Notes: generated from the letters alone by a model not told the origin. Shown: positions 25,513 through 34,117, counted from the first letter of the stretch. The stretch is DNA of 64,000 nucleotides from Virgibacillus halotolerans (GCF_016908515.1 NZ_JAFBEA010000003.1:415061-479060), one strand, 5' to 3'. Numbers and translations: made by a program.

Positions 25513-25791
25513 ATGTCTGTTTCTTTTATAGAAGTCGTATTATTAGTAGGGATCATATATTTACTGCTTACAGTTTCTAAAATGCAAGATCGTATGAATG
25601 GAATGAAAAACAGTTTAGAACAAATGCGTAAACAGATGGATCTGCCGGAAGATCCAATAAACGATGATTTGCGTCAACTCATCAAAGAAGGTAAAGATAT
25701 CAAAGCAGTTAAGAAAGCGAGAGAAGCACTGGGTCTTTCGCTTTTAGAAGGAAAACAATATGTGGATGCGTTAAAGGATGAAAATAGCTAA
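25513..25791 (+). CDS. Small membrane protein with L7/L12 C-terminal-like domain
   Basis: 92 residues. An N-terminal membrane segment (VSFIEVVLLVGIIYLLLTV) is followed by a short coiled stretch (MQDRMNGMKNSLEQMRKQM) and a domain resembling the C terminus of ribosomal protein L7/L12 (KEGKDIKAVKKAREALGLSLLEGKQYVDAL). Such membrane-tethered L7/L12-like proteins occur widely in Bacillaceae and have no known function. ATG 25513 follows AAAGGGGG. Confidence 0.75.
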   Translation: MSVSFIEVVLLVGIIYLLLTVSKMQDRMNGMKNSLEQMRKQMDLPEDPINDDLRQLIKEGKDIKAVKKAREALGLSLLEGKQYVDALKDENS

Positions 25792-25835
25792 TCACCGGTC
25801 GCGCAACCGAGGTTCCAACTCGCTCGCGCGTCCGG

Positions 25836-25885
25836 GCGCTCCACTCGCGCATCCATGCGCTCCACTCGCGCATCCATGCGCTCCT
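25836..25885. repeat. 21-bp GC-rich tandem repeat
   Basis: Two perfect copies of GCGCTCCACTCGCGCATCCAT (25836-25856 and 25857-25877) and a third partial one; a degenerate version precedes them. It is much richer in GC than its surroundings and lies between two convergent genes. Confidence 0.85.
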
Positions 25886-25889
25886 CCCC

Positions 25890-27470
25890 TTATTCTGCCT
25901 TCACCACAAAATTCTCTCCAACATCCGCTTTCACCGTTGGATGCTGTTCAAAATAGGCCGCGATTAATTCCACTGTATCCTGCTGGATGTCTTTCATAAT
26001 CGGTTTGCCTTTAAACATATCGTAATTCCCACCACCTGATGCCCGATAATTATTCATTACAACATGATAGGTGCCATCATTCTCCAATGGCTTTCCGTGA
26101 TGGGACACATACTCAATTCGAGAACCAGGTGGATTGGCTATATTGATCGTATAATCAATTCCTTCCCATATGTCGTAATTGTAATGCTGTGGTTTTGGCG
26201 TGAGGTAAGTTGGATTAACAATGATTTTCCCGTCCTCATCGAGTGTGAAATATTTGGCGCTTTTTTCCAGTGCTGCTTTAATATCTGCCCCAGTCAATTC
26301 CAACACGACAAGCGTGTTGGGATACATGTAATTGGAAACAACTTCTCTCATGGTAACGGTGTTGCTAAAACCAGTTGTATTGTTGTTTAATAGCGCTGTT
26401 ACCGAAATGTCTGCGCCACTGGCGTCCATTTGCACCTGCTGGATAAACTGGATAAATGGGTGCTTGGTAATTCTCGCCCGCAGTGGATCGTCAATGGACA
26501 TGTCACCGTCAATATAACCGATTGGCTGATCCAACCATTTTTGTGTGGAGGCCTCTAGTTCCTCCATGTAGTGGATAATGCCTGTATCTGATGCGACATT
26601 TTCCAACGTGTGCAGTGCTGCTTGTTTATTGATGATCGTCCAGCCATCTTTTTGATTTTCCAGATCGATCTGAATTTCGCCATACATTTGACCGTTATTA
26701 CTAGGCTGAATAACGAGTACATCATTGATCATGCCGGTTAATTTCCGGTGTTGGTGTCCAGTTAGCAGAATATCGATACCAGGTATTTCCTCGCACATTT
26801 GATAGCCCTGATTTTCTCCTGTTAACGACTCCGTTGGTTCACCTGTTTCTAGATCACATTCAAAGCCGCCATGATAGGAAGCAATCAATATATCGGGCTG
26901 TTCGGTTTCACGGATATATGGCACCCATTCCTGTAACGTCGTAAATGCGTCCGCAAATTGAATCCCTTGTATGTGGTTTGGCGATTCCCAATTTGGAATA
27001 TAGTGTGTAGTCACACCAACAATCGCAACCCTAACACCATTAGATAATTCCTTTATTATGTATGGTGGACCAAACTCAGGTTTCCCGGTTGCTTCGTCTA
27101 AAATATTTGCCGAGATCCATGGGTAATTGGAGGATGCAATGGCGTCAGCTAAAACCTGTGAACCAAAGTTAAATTCATGATTGCCAATCACACCTGCATC
27201 GATGCCAATTTGGTTCATAATCCCTACCATAGGATTTATTTGATCCGTATATTCCTTCACATAATGCGTCATCAAAGGTGTCCCTTGAATGAGATCACCA
27301 TTATCCAGTACAAGTAAATGATCTTTTTGCTGACGTGCCTGCGCTACAACCGTCGCATATTTAGCAAGCCCGATATCTGCTGCTTCGTTTGTACCATATA
27401 AAATAGGCATGGCGTTTCCATGTATATCGCTCGTATATAAAAGTGTTAGTTTTGTTTTGTTTGTTTGCAA
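25890..27470 (-). CDS. Bifunctional metallophosphatase / 5'-nucleotidase family protein (YunD-like)
   Basis: About 526 residues with the two-domain UshA/5'-nucleotidase build. The N-terminal metallophosphoesterase has YTSDIHGN, LDNGDLIQGTP, GVIGNHEFNFG and LTGHQHRK; the C-terminal substrate domain begins near 330 (FIQFIQQVQMDASGADISVTALLNN). No signal peptide, so it is probably cytoplasmic, unlike classic UshA. It is the last gene of a cluster with a phosphonate-type transporter, suggesting phosphate release from an imported organic phosphorus compound. The start is probably TTG 27470, 8 nt after GAAAGG; ATG 27479 directly abuts that site. Confidence 0.82.
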   Translation of the reverse strand: MQTNKTKLTLLYTSDIHGNAMPILYGTNEAADIGLAKYATVVAQARQQKDHLLVLDNGDLIQGTPLMTHYVKEYTDQINPMVGIMNQIGIDAGVIGNHEFNFGSQVLADAIASSNYPWISANILDEATGKPEFGPPYIIKELSNGVRVAIVGVTTHYIPNWESPNHIQGIQFADAFTTLQEWVPYIRETEQPDILIASYHGGFECDLETGEPTESLTGENQGYQMCEEIPGIDILLTGHQHRKLTGMINDVLVIQPSNNGQMYGEIQIDLENQKDGWTIINKQAALHTLENVASDTGIIHYMEELEASTQKWLDQPIGYIDGDMSIDDPLRARITKHPFIQFIQQVQMDASGADISVTALLNNNTTGFSNTVTMREVVSNYMYPNTLVVLELTGADIKAALEKSAKYFTLDEDGKIIVNPTYLTPKPQHYNYDIWEGIDYTINIANPPGSRIEYVSHHGKPLENDGTYHVVMNNYRASGGGNYDMFKGKPIMKDIQQDTVELIAAYFEQHPTVKADVGENFVVKAE

Positions 27471-27536
27471 TCCGTACATCCTTTCTTAGAAAACCTGGCA
27501 CACACCAAGCTTTTAGGTGAATGCCATGGTTTTAGA

Positions 27537-28334
27537 TCATACAATTTTTCTGCGAATTCTAGAAGAAACATTATCGATGATTGTTACGACGATAATAATG
27601 GCCAATAAAATCAATCCCATTTCATTCCAATTCCTGTTGATCGATGCAAAGATAATCATTGTACCAATTCCGCCGGCACCAACAATACCGAGCACGGATG
27701 ATGCCCGGATATCGATTTCGAAGCGGTAAATGGCATACGATAGGAATTCTGGAATGACCTGTGGGATCACACCATAAAAGAGCACTTGTATTTTATTGGC
27801 TCCATTTGCTTCCATCGCTTCTACCACTTGCATATCAATAGACTCGACGACCTCAGAATACAGCTTACCAAGCATGCCTGTTGAATGAATGGCAATCGCA
27901 AGTACCCCAGCAAATGCGTTTGGTCCAACTGCAACGACAAATAGGATCGCCAAAATCAGTTCCGGAAATGAACGGTTGGCAGATAAGATCCACTTCATTA
28001 CTTGAGCTATCCCTCGATTGGTCATGTTTTTAGCAGCTAAAAATCCTAATGGAATAGCGAGAATGGATGCCATCAAGGTTCCAGCAAAAGCAATAAATAT
28101 CGTCTCCAATATTTTCATGGCAACTTCTCCTGTTACAGACCAATCTGGACTGAACAGCTTAGGAATGACGATGCCGAAGTTTTGCACAACTCGTTCTACT
28201 GCACGTCCCCAGTTAATATCTATCCCTAGAAAAGTCCAAACATAGATCGCAATTACAATAAGTGTAATTAAAATAAACTTTGCTCGTTTCCATAACGATA
28301 CATCTTTTTTGGGAGGTAAATTATAGGAAGTCAT
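27537..28334 (-). CDS. phnE: Phosphonate-type ABC transporter permease
   Basis: A 265-residue inner-membrane permease with about five or six helices and the EAA loop near EAMEANGANKIQVLFYGVIPQ. Start ATG 28334 overlaps the stop of the upstream permease gene (ATGA) and follows GGGAGG by 9 nt. It is the second of two PhnE-like subunits, which would form a heterodimeric channel. The gene order is phnD, phnC, phnE, phnE, phosphoesterase. Whether the cargo is phosphonate, phosphite or an organophosphate is not known. Confidence 0.88.
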   Translation of the reverse strand: MTSYNLPPKKDVSLWKRAKFILITLIVIAIYVWTFLGIDINWGRAVERVVQNFGIVIPKLFSPDWSVTGEVAMKILETIFIAFAGTLMASILAIPLGFLAAKNMTNRGIAQVMKWILSANRSFPELILAILFVVAVGPNAFAGVLAIAIHSTGMLGKLYSEVVESIDMQVVEAMEANGANKIQVLFYGVIPQVIPEFLSYAIYRFEIDIRASSVLGIVGAGGIGTMIIFASINRNWNEMGLILLAIIIVVTIIDNVSSRIRRKIV

Positions 28335-29149
28335 CAGATAAGCGCCTCCCTTATTTTATTACTAATAAATTCGACAACAATAACAACAAGGAAGATCATA
28401 ATAATGATCGCCATTGCGTTTGGATAATTATAGAATTGCAATTCACGATCCAAAATCAAACCGATACCACCCGCACCTACCAGACCAAGTACGACGGATG
28501 CCCTGATATTGATTTCAAATACATAAAGCACGAACGATGTAAACTGTGGCAAAATCTGCGGAACCAATCCAAAAAAGATAACTTGTAACGTATTACCGCC
28601 GGATGCTCGCATTGCCTCTAATGGATCCATATCAACAGCTTCGATCGTTTCACTAATAAGTTTGGCTAGAATTCCCAATGAAAATATGATTAATGCGAGA
28701 ATACCTGAGAAGATTCCGACACCAAACAGACCAACAAAAAGCACAGCAAGTACTAAGTCGGGAATGGTCCGCAAAATATTTAAAAATGTTCTCGTAATAT
28801 GATAAACCCATTTGGATGACGTTATGTTTTGGGATGATAGCAACGCCAAGGGGATTGTCAGTATTGTAGCAATGGTTGTAGCAACAATTGCCATGTGAAT
28901 CGTTTGTGACATTGGTCCCCAAATATTAGGTAGTACCTTCATGTTTGGCGGAAAGAACTTCTCAATGACGACTTTCATGTTACCAAGCGCATTGCCAAAC
29001 CCGCCTACCATTTGATTCTGCGTCCAGAACATACTGAAAAGATAAAACCCTAAAACAGCACACAAAATGATTGTGACCTGTATTTTTGTTTTCCTAGGGT
29101 AGAGGGAAGTGATGTTCTCAGCACGTGTCATATCTGGTTGCTTGGTCAC
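28334..29149 (-). CDS. phnE: Phosphonate-type ABC transporter permease
   Basis: A 271-residue PhnE family permease with the same layout as its neighbour: a cytoplasmic N terminus, first helix VTIILCAVLGFYLFSMFW, EAA-type loop PLEAMRASGGNTLQVIFFGLVPQ and VLGLVGAGGIGLIL. It starts with GTG 29149, overlapping the phnC stop by 4 bp (GTGA) with GGAGGGAG upstream, so phnC and both permeases are translationally coupled. Confidence 0.88.
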   Translation of the reverse strand: MTKQPDMTRAENITSLYPRKTKIQVTIILCAVLGFYLFSMFWTQNQMVGGFGNALGNMKVVIEKFFPPNMKVLPNIWGPMSQTIHMAIVATTIATILTIPLALLSSQNITSSKWVYHITRTFLNILRTIPDLVLAVLFVGLFGVGIFSGILALIIFSLGILAKLISETIEAVDMDPLEAMRASGGNTLQVIFFGLVPQILPQFTSFVLYVFEINIRASVVLGLVGAGGIGLILDRELQFYNYPNAMAIIIMIFLVVIVVEFISNKIREALI

Positions 29150-29922
29150 GATTGGTCTCCCTCCTTCAGCTTGTCATCCTCGCGTATGCTTCGACCGTAT
29201 ATTTCTTCAAATGTCTCCTCTGTAACTTCGGATGCAGGTCCATCAAATACAATTTCACCTGCACGCATCCCGATAATACGATCCGCATATTCCATTGCCA
29301 TATCGATAAAGTGCAAATTGACAATCGTTGTTATATGGTCCTCTTGGTTAATCTTCCTTAGGTAAGTCATCACCTGGTGCGAGGTAGGTGGATCAAGCGA
29401 TGCTACTGGTTCATCTGCAAGAATATAAGCAGGCTTTTGTGTTAACACGCGTGCGATACTAACACGTTGCTGTTGCCCTCCACTTAGTTCATCGGCCCGG
29501 TTGTAGGTCTTCTCTGCAATATTGACACGCTGTAGGCTTTCATAAGCAAGTCCAAGATCCTCTTTGGAATACAAATTTAAAATGGAGCGTAGTGTCCCTG
29601 TATGCCCAAGTCTGCCGGCAAGTACATTTTTCAACACATTGGATCGATGAACAAGATTGTAATTTTGAAAGATCATACCGATTTTAGTTCGTAATTTACG
29701 TAAATGGGAACCATTGTACGTTAGAATATCTTCTCCATCTACAAGGAGTGAGCCGGAAGTTGGTTTAACGAGTCTGTTGATGCTGCGAATAAATGTTGAT
29801 TTTCCTGCACCAGACAAACCGACAATGACGACAAATTCACCGTCACCTATCGTAACGTTTACATTTTTTAAACCTTCTGTTCCATTTGGATATTTTAGAC
29901 CGACATTTTTAAATTCAATCAT
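29146..29922 (-). CDS. phnC: Phosphonate-type ABC transporter ATP-binding protein
   Basis: A 258-residue ATPase starting at ATG 29922 (GGGGG seven nt upstream; an in-frame start at 29961 has no ribosome site). Walker A GLSGAGKS (35-42), signature LSGGQQQRVSIAR, Walker B YILADEPVASLDP and H-loop VNLHFIDMA. It energises import through the two PhnE subunits. Separated from phnD by 168 bp containing a terminator-like hairpin and a repeat remnant. Confidence 0.9.
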   Translation of the reverse strand: MIEFKNVGLKYPNGTEGLKNVNVTIGDGEFVVIVGLSGAGKSTFIRSINRLVKPTSGSLLVDGEDILTYNGSHLRKLRTKIGMIFQNYNLVHRSNVLKNVLAGRLGHTGTLRSILNLYSKEDLGLAYESLQRVNIAEKTYNRADELSGGQQQRVSIARVLTQKPAYILADEPVASLDPPTSHQVMTYLRKINQEDHITTIVNLHFIDMAMEYADRIIGMRAGEIVFDGPASEVTEETFEEIYGRSIREDDKLKEGDQS

Positions 29923-29967
29923 ATGTAATCCCCCATTACTTGCTTTTTGTCTTGCATTCAAACGCTC

Positions 29968-30022
29968 TTTTATCGTAGTTTGGCGGACGGTAAAATCCTC
30001 ACTGAATGAAGTTTCACTTTAT
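29968..30022. repeat. Composite remnant of the family 3 repeat
   Basis: TTTTATCGTAGTTTGGCGGA... is the reverse complement of the end of the 98-bp unit upstream of tex, and it is joined directly to ACTGAATGAAGTTTCACTTT, the arm of the palindrome that separates those units. Confidence 0.65.
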
Positions 30023-30025
30023 CCG

Positions 30026-30057
30026 TATAAAAGAGGAGATAAACTATCCCCTCTTTT
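30026..30057 (-). terminator. Hairpin between phnD and phnC (partial terminator)
   Basis: AAAAGAGG / CCTCTTTT with an inner GATA/TATC step; on the minus strand TTTTATAC follows. It could lower expression of the transporter genes relative to the binding protein. Confidence 0.6.
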
Positions 30058-30089
30058 GGTATAAGATTTAATCTAGAAGAATGATTGGC

Positions 30090-30980
30090 CTATTCTTCAT
30101 CAATAATGTCACGGAATTGATGGTAAGTATCTTTTACAATTTCATATTCACTATCATCCGCTTCTTCTATTGCATCCCAAGTATAGACTTCATGCATGAT
30201 GTCTATCATTTCCTGATCATCATTAAAGGAGAGGAACGCTTCTTTAATCTTTTTAACCATGTCGTCATCTAACTCTTTCGTGACGGAAATCGTGTCATTT
30301 GGTATCGCATCCGTATAGTCAATGACTTTTAAATCATCTTTAATATCCGGATATTCTTCTTCCAAATTTTCACGCACGTCATCAAATGTTGTCGCTACAT
30401 CCGCATCACCATTCAGAACGGAAAGTGCAGCCGTATCATGGCCACCAGATTCAATCAGATTACTGAAAAAGTCAGTCTCTAAATCGGAAGCAGAATCGTA
30501 ATCAAATTCATCCATCAATTGTTTTGCCGGGAACAGGTAACCAGAAGTCGATCCCTTATCAGCAAACGTCCATACTTTACCTTTCAGATCTTCCAGGCTG
30601 TCAATACCGGAATCTTCACGTACGACATATTGCGCTTTATAAGAGCCTTCCCCATTACGAACAGATTTTAAAATAACTTCTACATCATATTGCTCATTTG
30701 CAAGCACATAACCAAATGCTGGAATAAAGCCAATTTGCACCTGATTCGATCCCATTGCTTCAACTAAAGAGTTGAAATTGGTCATTACTTTTCCTTCAAC
30801 TTCTATCCCAAGTTCTTCTGACAATCGATCTGCCAATGGTTCAACGGAAGAAGCAATATTTTCCGAATCCTGCGATGGGACAAAGCCCATTACTAATTTG
30901 TCATCTGCAGAACTGTTACCGCATGCAGTCAACATGAATGTTAACCCGAGAAAAGCGATCAAAGAAACGATTTTTTTCAT
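30090..30980 (-). CDS. phnD: Phosphate/phosphonate substrate-binding lipoprotein
   Basis: A 296-residue lipoprotein: signal peptide with lipobox LTAC (Cys20), then a type 2 periplasmic-binding fold of the PhnD family (KLVMGFVPSQDSENIASSVEPLADRLSEEL, GFIPAFGYVLANE, ALSVLNGDADVATTFDDV). It captures the substrate outside the membrane for PhnCE. AGGGGGAACC precedes ATG 30980. It is the first gene of the cluster, with its promoter in the 250-bp divergent region shared with the next gene. Confidence 0.88.
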   Translation of the reverse strand: MKKIVSLIAFLGLTFMLTACGNSSADDKLVMGFVPSQDSENIASSVEPLADRLSEELGIEVEGKVMTNFNSLVEAMGSNQVQIGFIPAFGYVLANEQYDVEVILKSVRNGEGSYKAQYVVREDSGIDSLEDLKGKVWTFADKGSTSGYLFPAKQLMDEFDYDSASDLETDFFSNLIESGGHDTAALSVLNGDADVATTFDDVRENLEEEYPDIKDDLKVIDYTDAIPNDTISVTKELDDDMVKKIKEAFLSFNDDQEMIDIMHEVYTWDAIEEADDSEYEIVKDTYHQFRDIIDEE

Positions 30981-31169
30981 TTTGGTTCCCCCTATGAATT
31001 TTGAATGATTTCCTACTCTCTATTAAATAGCATTTATCGCCAAATTACTAGGCTATTTTACCAAAAAGTGCAAATAATTATTTGGTTAATAAAAAGGTCC
31101 AAAAGTATATGCTTTATATTGAAACAATTGTCGAAATGAATCGTATATCTAAATAATAAAGAAGAGAAT

Positions 31170-31195
31170 GTTTTTCTGCTAAAAGTATCGGGTAT
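31170..31195 (+). promoter_or_regulatory. Sigma-B promoter of the YhfK-like gene
   Basis: GTTTTT (31170-31175), 14 nt, GGGTAT (31190-31195): 4/6 and 6/6 matches to the sigma-B consensus with ideal spacing, placing transcription start about 30 nt before ATG 31234. Confidence 0.6.
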
Positions 31196-31233
31196 AGTAC
31201 CCAATGGACAATAATTAGGAAGGATGATATAAA

Positions 31234-31860
31234 ATGCGTGTTTTAGTAATTGGTGCGAATGGCGCAATTGGAAAACAGGTCGTTCAAAAATTAAAAGACA
31301 CAGAACATGAACCGGTTGCGATGGTTCGTGATTCAGATCAAGTCGCTTATTTCGAAGACTTCGGTGCAAAAACTGTTGTCGCTGATTTAGAACAAAACTT
31401 CGAAAAGGCATTTGACGAAATCGATGCTGTCATCTTCGCTGCAGGATCCGGTGGTCATACTGGCGCAGATAAAACAATTATTATTGATCAGGAAGGTGCC
31501 ATTGAATCCACTGATTTAGCGAAAAAATTCGGCGTACAGCGTTTTATGATCGTCAGCTCGATGGGGGCAGGAAACCCCAAAGAAGCAAAACAAATCAAAC
31601 ATTATCAGTATGCGAAACATCGTGCCGATGAGCATTTGAAACAGTCAGGATTAAATTATACGATTCTTCGTCCAGGTGGATTAACGAATGAAACTGGTAC
31701 AGGAAAAGTAAATTTACAGGAACATATTTCTGAAAGAGGTACAATTCCAAGGGAAGATGTTGCAGCTACACTTGTTCATTTGCTAAACAATTCACGGGCA
31801 GAAAATCAGGTGTTTGATCTATTGGAAGGTGAAACACCGATAGAAAATGTACTTGATTAG
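31234..31860 (+). CDS. NAD(P)-binding atypical SDR, YhfK-like
   Basis: A 208-residue protein of the atypical short-chain dehydrogenase type (SDR_a5 group), with the Rossmann glycine motif VIGANGAIGKQV (5-16), the strand IDAVIFAAGSGGH, SSMGAG and YAKHRADEHLKQSGLNYTILRPGGL. B. subtilis YhfK is the closest match I recall. The substrate is unknown. AGGAAGGATG precedes ATG 31234. The sigma-B-type promoter suggests stress induction. Confidence 0.82.
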   Translation: MRVLVIGANGAIGKQVVQKLKDTEHEPVAMVRDSDQVAYFEDFGAKTVVADLEQNFEKAFDEIDAVIFAAGSGGHTGADKTIIIDQEGAIESTDLAKKFGVQRFMIVSSMGAGNPKEAKQIKHYQYAKHRADEHLKQSGLNYTILRPGGLTNETGTGKVNLQEHISERGTIPREDVAATLVHLLNNSRAENQVFDLLEGETPIENVLD

Positions 31861-31884
31861 TATTTCATTAAATTAAGTTAAATA

Positions 31885-31934
31885 AATTCCGTTATACTTA
31901 TTTTCTTCGACATAAGTATAACGGAATATTTTTT
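31885..31934 (+). terminator. Terminator of the YhfK-like gene
   Basis: Very strong 16-bp perfect stem ATTCCGTTATACTTAT with its complement, 10-nt loop, then ATTTTTTC. Confidence 0.92.
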
Positions 31935-32071
31935 CGAGTAGAGGAGACAGATTCAGTTGTATTCCGCCATCATTTTGTAATATTAATGTAACAATGTAGA
32001 ATTATTGTGTTTAAGCGATGTAAAAACGGGTAAATAAGAATATAACGAATCAGCATCAAGGAGGAACACCG

Positions 32072-32332
32072 ATGGATAATAAAGAAGTAGTTATTTATGT
32101 GAGCGATAATAGTTTGCCGTGTAAAAAGTTAGTAACTCACTTAGATAAATGGAATGTCTCCTATAAAGAAAAAAATGTAACAAACAATAGGGCATATATG
32201 AAGGATTTACAGGAGCAAGGCATATTTGGCACGCCAGCGACCTTTATTGAGGGCCAGGAACATGCCATATTGGGATTTCAAGAGAAAAACATTAATCATG
32301 CATTAGGCATAGGTGATGATTTTATTAACTAA
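32072..32332 (+). CDS. Glutaredoxin-like protein lacking the first active-site Cys
   Basis: 86 residues of glutaredoxin/NrdH fold: strand VVIYVSDN, active-site region SLPCKKL (Ser14, Cys17), cis-proline loop GIFGTPATF and C-terminal helix. In ordinary glutaredoxins the nucleophile is the first Cys of CxxC, here Ser14, leaving only the position normally used as resolving Cys. Activity may therefore differ. AAGGAGG precedes ATG 32072. Single gene. Confidence 0.8.
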   Translation: MDNKEVVIYVSDNSLPCKKLVTHLDKWNVSYKEKNVTNNRAYMKDLQEQGIFGTPATFIEGQEHAILGFQEKNINHALGIGDDFIN

Positions 32333-32431
32333 CCGTTCTAAGATGGATAAAGCGCGCTACTCGAGCATACACACATTGGATTACACTTGAATAGTTTATA
32401 GTATAATGTACCAAGAAAGGTGTGTGTATAC

Positions 32432-32818
32432 ATGCAGTATCGACCTTATTACAATGATGGATCAATGTACCGGCCTGATGTATATCAGCAACACCCGTAC
32501 ACACAACATCCCAATTACCCCTATACCAAGCAGAATGGCCCACCACCGCCACAATTAAAACAAACCCCTTATGAACAATTTGCCAAGCCGCAGCAGCCAT
32601 TGTACTGGGACCCAATCCAAACGACAAACCAAGGGCCAAATTCAAATCCGCAACAAGGTTCGAATCCGGGTAGTGGTTTTAAAGGTTATTTTCAAGATCA
32701 GGATGGGCAGGTTGATTTTGATAAAATGTTGTCTACAGTAGGTCAATTAGCTAGCACGTACCATCAGGTTTCTCCAATTGTAAAGCAATTCGGTGCAATG
32801 ATTAAAAGCTTCAAATGA
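32432..32818 (+). CDS. YppG-like protein
   Basis: 128 residues. The N-terminal two-thirds is rich in Pro, Gln, Tyr and Asn (low complexity); the C terminus carries the conserved YppG block GFKGYFQDQDGQVDFDKMLSTVGQ and QVSPIVKQFGAMIKSF. The family is of unknown function, and similar proteins occur in spore-forming Bacillaceae. ATG 32432 is chosen because AAAGGTG lies 9 nt upstream; a GTG at 32420 lies on that site. A terminator follows. Confidence 0.75.
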   Translation: MQYRPYYNDGSMYRPDVYQQHPYTQHPNYPYTKQNGPPPPQLKQTPYEQFAKPQQPLYWDPIQTTNQGPNSNPQQGSNPGSGFKGYFQDQDGQVDFDKMLSTVGQLASTYHQVSPIVKQFGAMIKSFK

Positions 32819-32830
32819 TCGTAAGTTGAA

Positions 32831-32860
32831 GGCTGATGTTCGTAAATCAGCCCTATTTTT
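32831..32860 (+). terminator. Terminator of the YppG-like gene
   Basis: GGCTGAT / ATCAGCC stem followed by CTATTTTT. Confidence 0.7.
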
Positions 32861-32946
32861 CACTGGAAAGTTAAATTTATCTGATATAATTTTGTCGAAC
32901 AAGGAACAATAGTAAAGAAGCAGCTGTGTTATGAAGGAGAATTATT

Positions 32947-33648
32947 ATGATTGGATGTTTAATTATCCATGGGTATACTGGTGGTCCATATGAGGTAGAT
33001 CCCTTGGCGACGTTTTTAAAAGAAGAAACGAGCTGGCATATAGAGGTACCAACGTTACCTGGCCATGGAAGAAGACTCAATTTAGAAGATGCATCACATG
33101 AAGAATGGATTACGGCAGCAGAAAACACGTTAATCCAAATGAAGGAAAAATACAATGAAATATACCTCATCGGCTTTTCTATGGGTGGTATGATAGCAGC
33201 TTACTTGGCTGCTGTATATAAAGTCGATAAACTCGTTTTATTAGCAACAGCCGGGAAATTTTTATCATTTAAACAAATCGGGATCGAGCTGGGCGATATG
33301 ATTGCAGACGGCGTAAGAGGAAATTTAAATGAAAACAAAATATATATTCATTATAAGCACAAGCTGAAAACTGTACCATTTAAAGCGAACATTGAATTCC
33401 TCAAATTGGTTCGCTTCACCCGAAAGCATTTAAAAGATGTAGAGTCACCTGTACTGATTGCACAGGGACAACAGGACGGGATGGTACCTTATAAAACAGC
33501 CTATTATTTAGATAAAGAAATTACTTCTGCAAGCAAAGAAGTGGTTTTTTTTGAACGATCGAAACATCTTATCTGTCTTGGAACCGACAAAGATACATTG
33601 AATACGATGGTTTATGAATTCCTTACCAAAAAGAAAGTAGCTCATTAA
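32947..33648 (+). CDS. Alpha/beta hydrolase, carboxylesterase Est30-like
   Basis: A 233-residue serine hydrolase with oxyanion motif IHGYTGGPYE at the N terminus, nucleophile Ser78 in GFSMGG, acid Asp in AQGQQDGMVP and His in ERSKHLICLG, which is the layout of the short carboxylesterases of Geobacillus (Est30) and Bacillus. It probably hydrolyses short-chain esters or monoacylglycerols; the physiological substrate is unknown. GAAGGAG precedes ATG 32947. A strong terminator overlaps the end. Confidence 0.85.
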   Translation: MIGCLIIHGYTGGPYEVDPLATFLKEETSWHIEVPTLPGHGRRLNLEDASHEEWITAAENTLIQMKEKYNEIYLIGFSMGGMIAAYLAAVYKVDKLVLLATAGKFLSFKQIGIELGDMIADGVRGNLNENKIYIHYKHKLKTVPFKANIEFLKLVRFTRKHLKDVESPVLIAQGQQDGMVPYKTAYYLDKEITSASKEVVFFERSKHLICLGTDKDTLNTMVYEFLTKKKVAH

Positions 33649-33690
33649 AAAAGTGTCTGCCTAATTTTTAAAGCAGACACTTTTTTATTT
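33646..33690 (+). terminator. Terminator of the esterase gene
   Basis: AAAAAAGTGTCTGC / GCAGACACTTTTTT, 14-bp perfect arms. Confidence 0.92.
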
Positions 33691-33761
33691 AGGGTGTTTC
33701 CGTATACTTTAGTTGCCATTGATATAAACTGCGACGTAATTGGGTTCCTTGTCTTACCGCT

Positions 33762-33876
33762 TCAGAAATACACTTCGCTTTCCGCGGGCTCGCGCTGAGC
33801 CTCCTCGCAAAGAACGCTACGGGGTCTCATCGTCTTCGCTGTTCCCGCAGGAGTCTTCGTGTATTTCCTACGCTAT
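33762..33876 (-). repeat. Dispersed repeat family 2, copy 1
   Basis: CGCTTTCCGCGGGCTCGCGC... CCTCCTCGC ... GGGGTCTCATCGTC ... TTCCCGCAGGAGTCTTCG with inverted ends AGAAATACAC / GTGTATTTCCT. Reverse complement nearly identical to the copy at 59692. ATAAACTGCGACGTAA precedes it, as for other copies. Confidence 0.85.
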
Positions 33877-33985
33877 TATGTGAATGTTATAAAAGGAGAT
33901 TCTTTAGCTTCGTTCTTAGCGGCACTTGTCGTTGGGTTGCATTGGTAACGCGGTGAAGATAAACAGCCGTACCCTATTTATAATC

Positions 33986-34117
33986 GTTGATTGGAGCGGA
34001 TGGTAGTCGACTCCTGCGGGAAAAGCAACAGCTGAAGATCCCGCAGGAAGCGGGGGTTGCTTCCGAGGAAGCTGAAGCGTTGCCCGCGGAAAGCGACTGC
34101 CAGTAGCGGAAATCAAC
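33986..34117 (+). repeat. Dispersed repeat family 2, copy 2
   Basis: Starts GTTGATTGGAGCGGATGGTA and ends TGCCAGTAGCGGAAATCAAC, which are imperfect inverted ends; the core has GACTCCTGCGGGA, GATCCCGCAGGA and GCCCGCGGAAAGCGAC. Opposite orientation to copy 1, 110 bp away. Confidence 0.8.
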
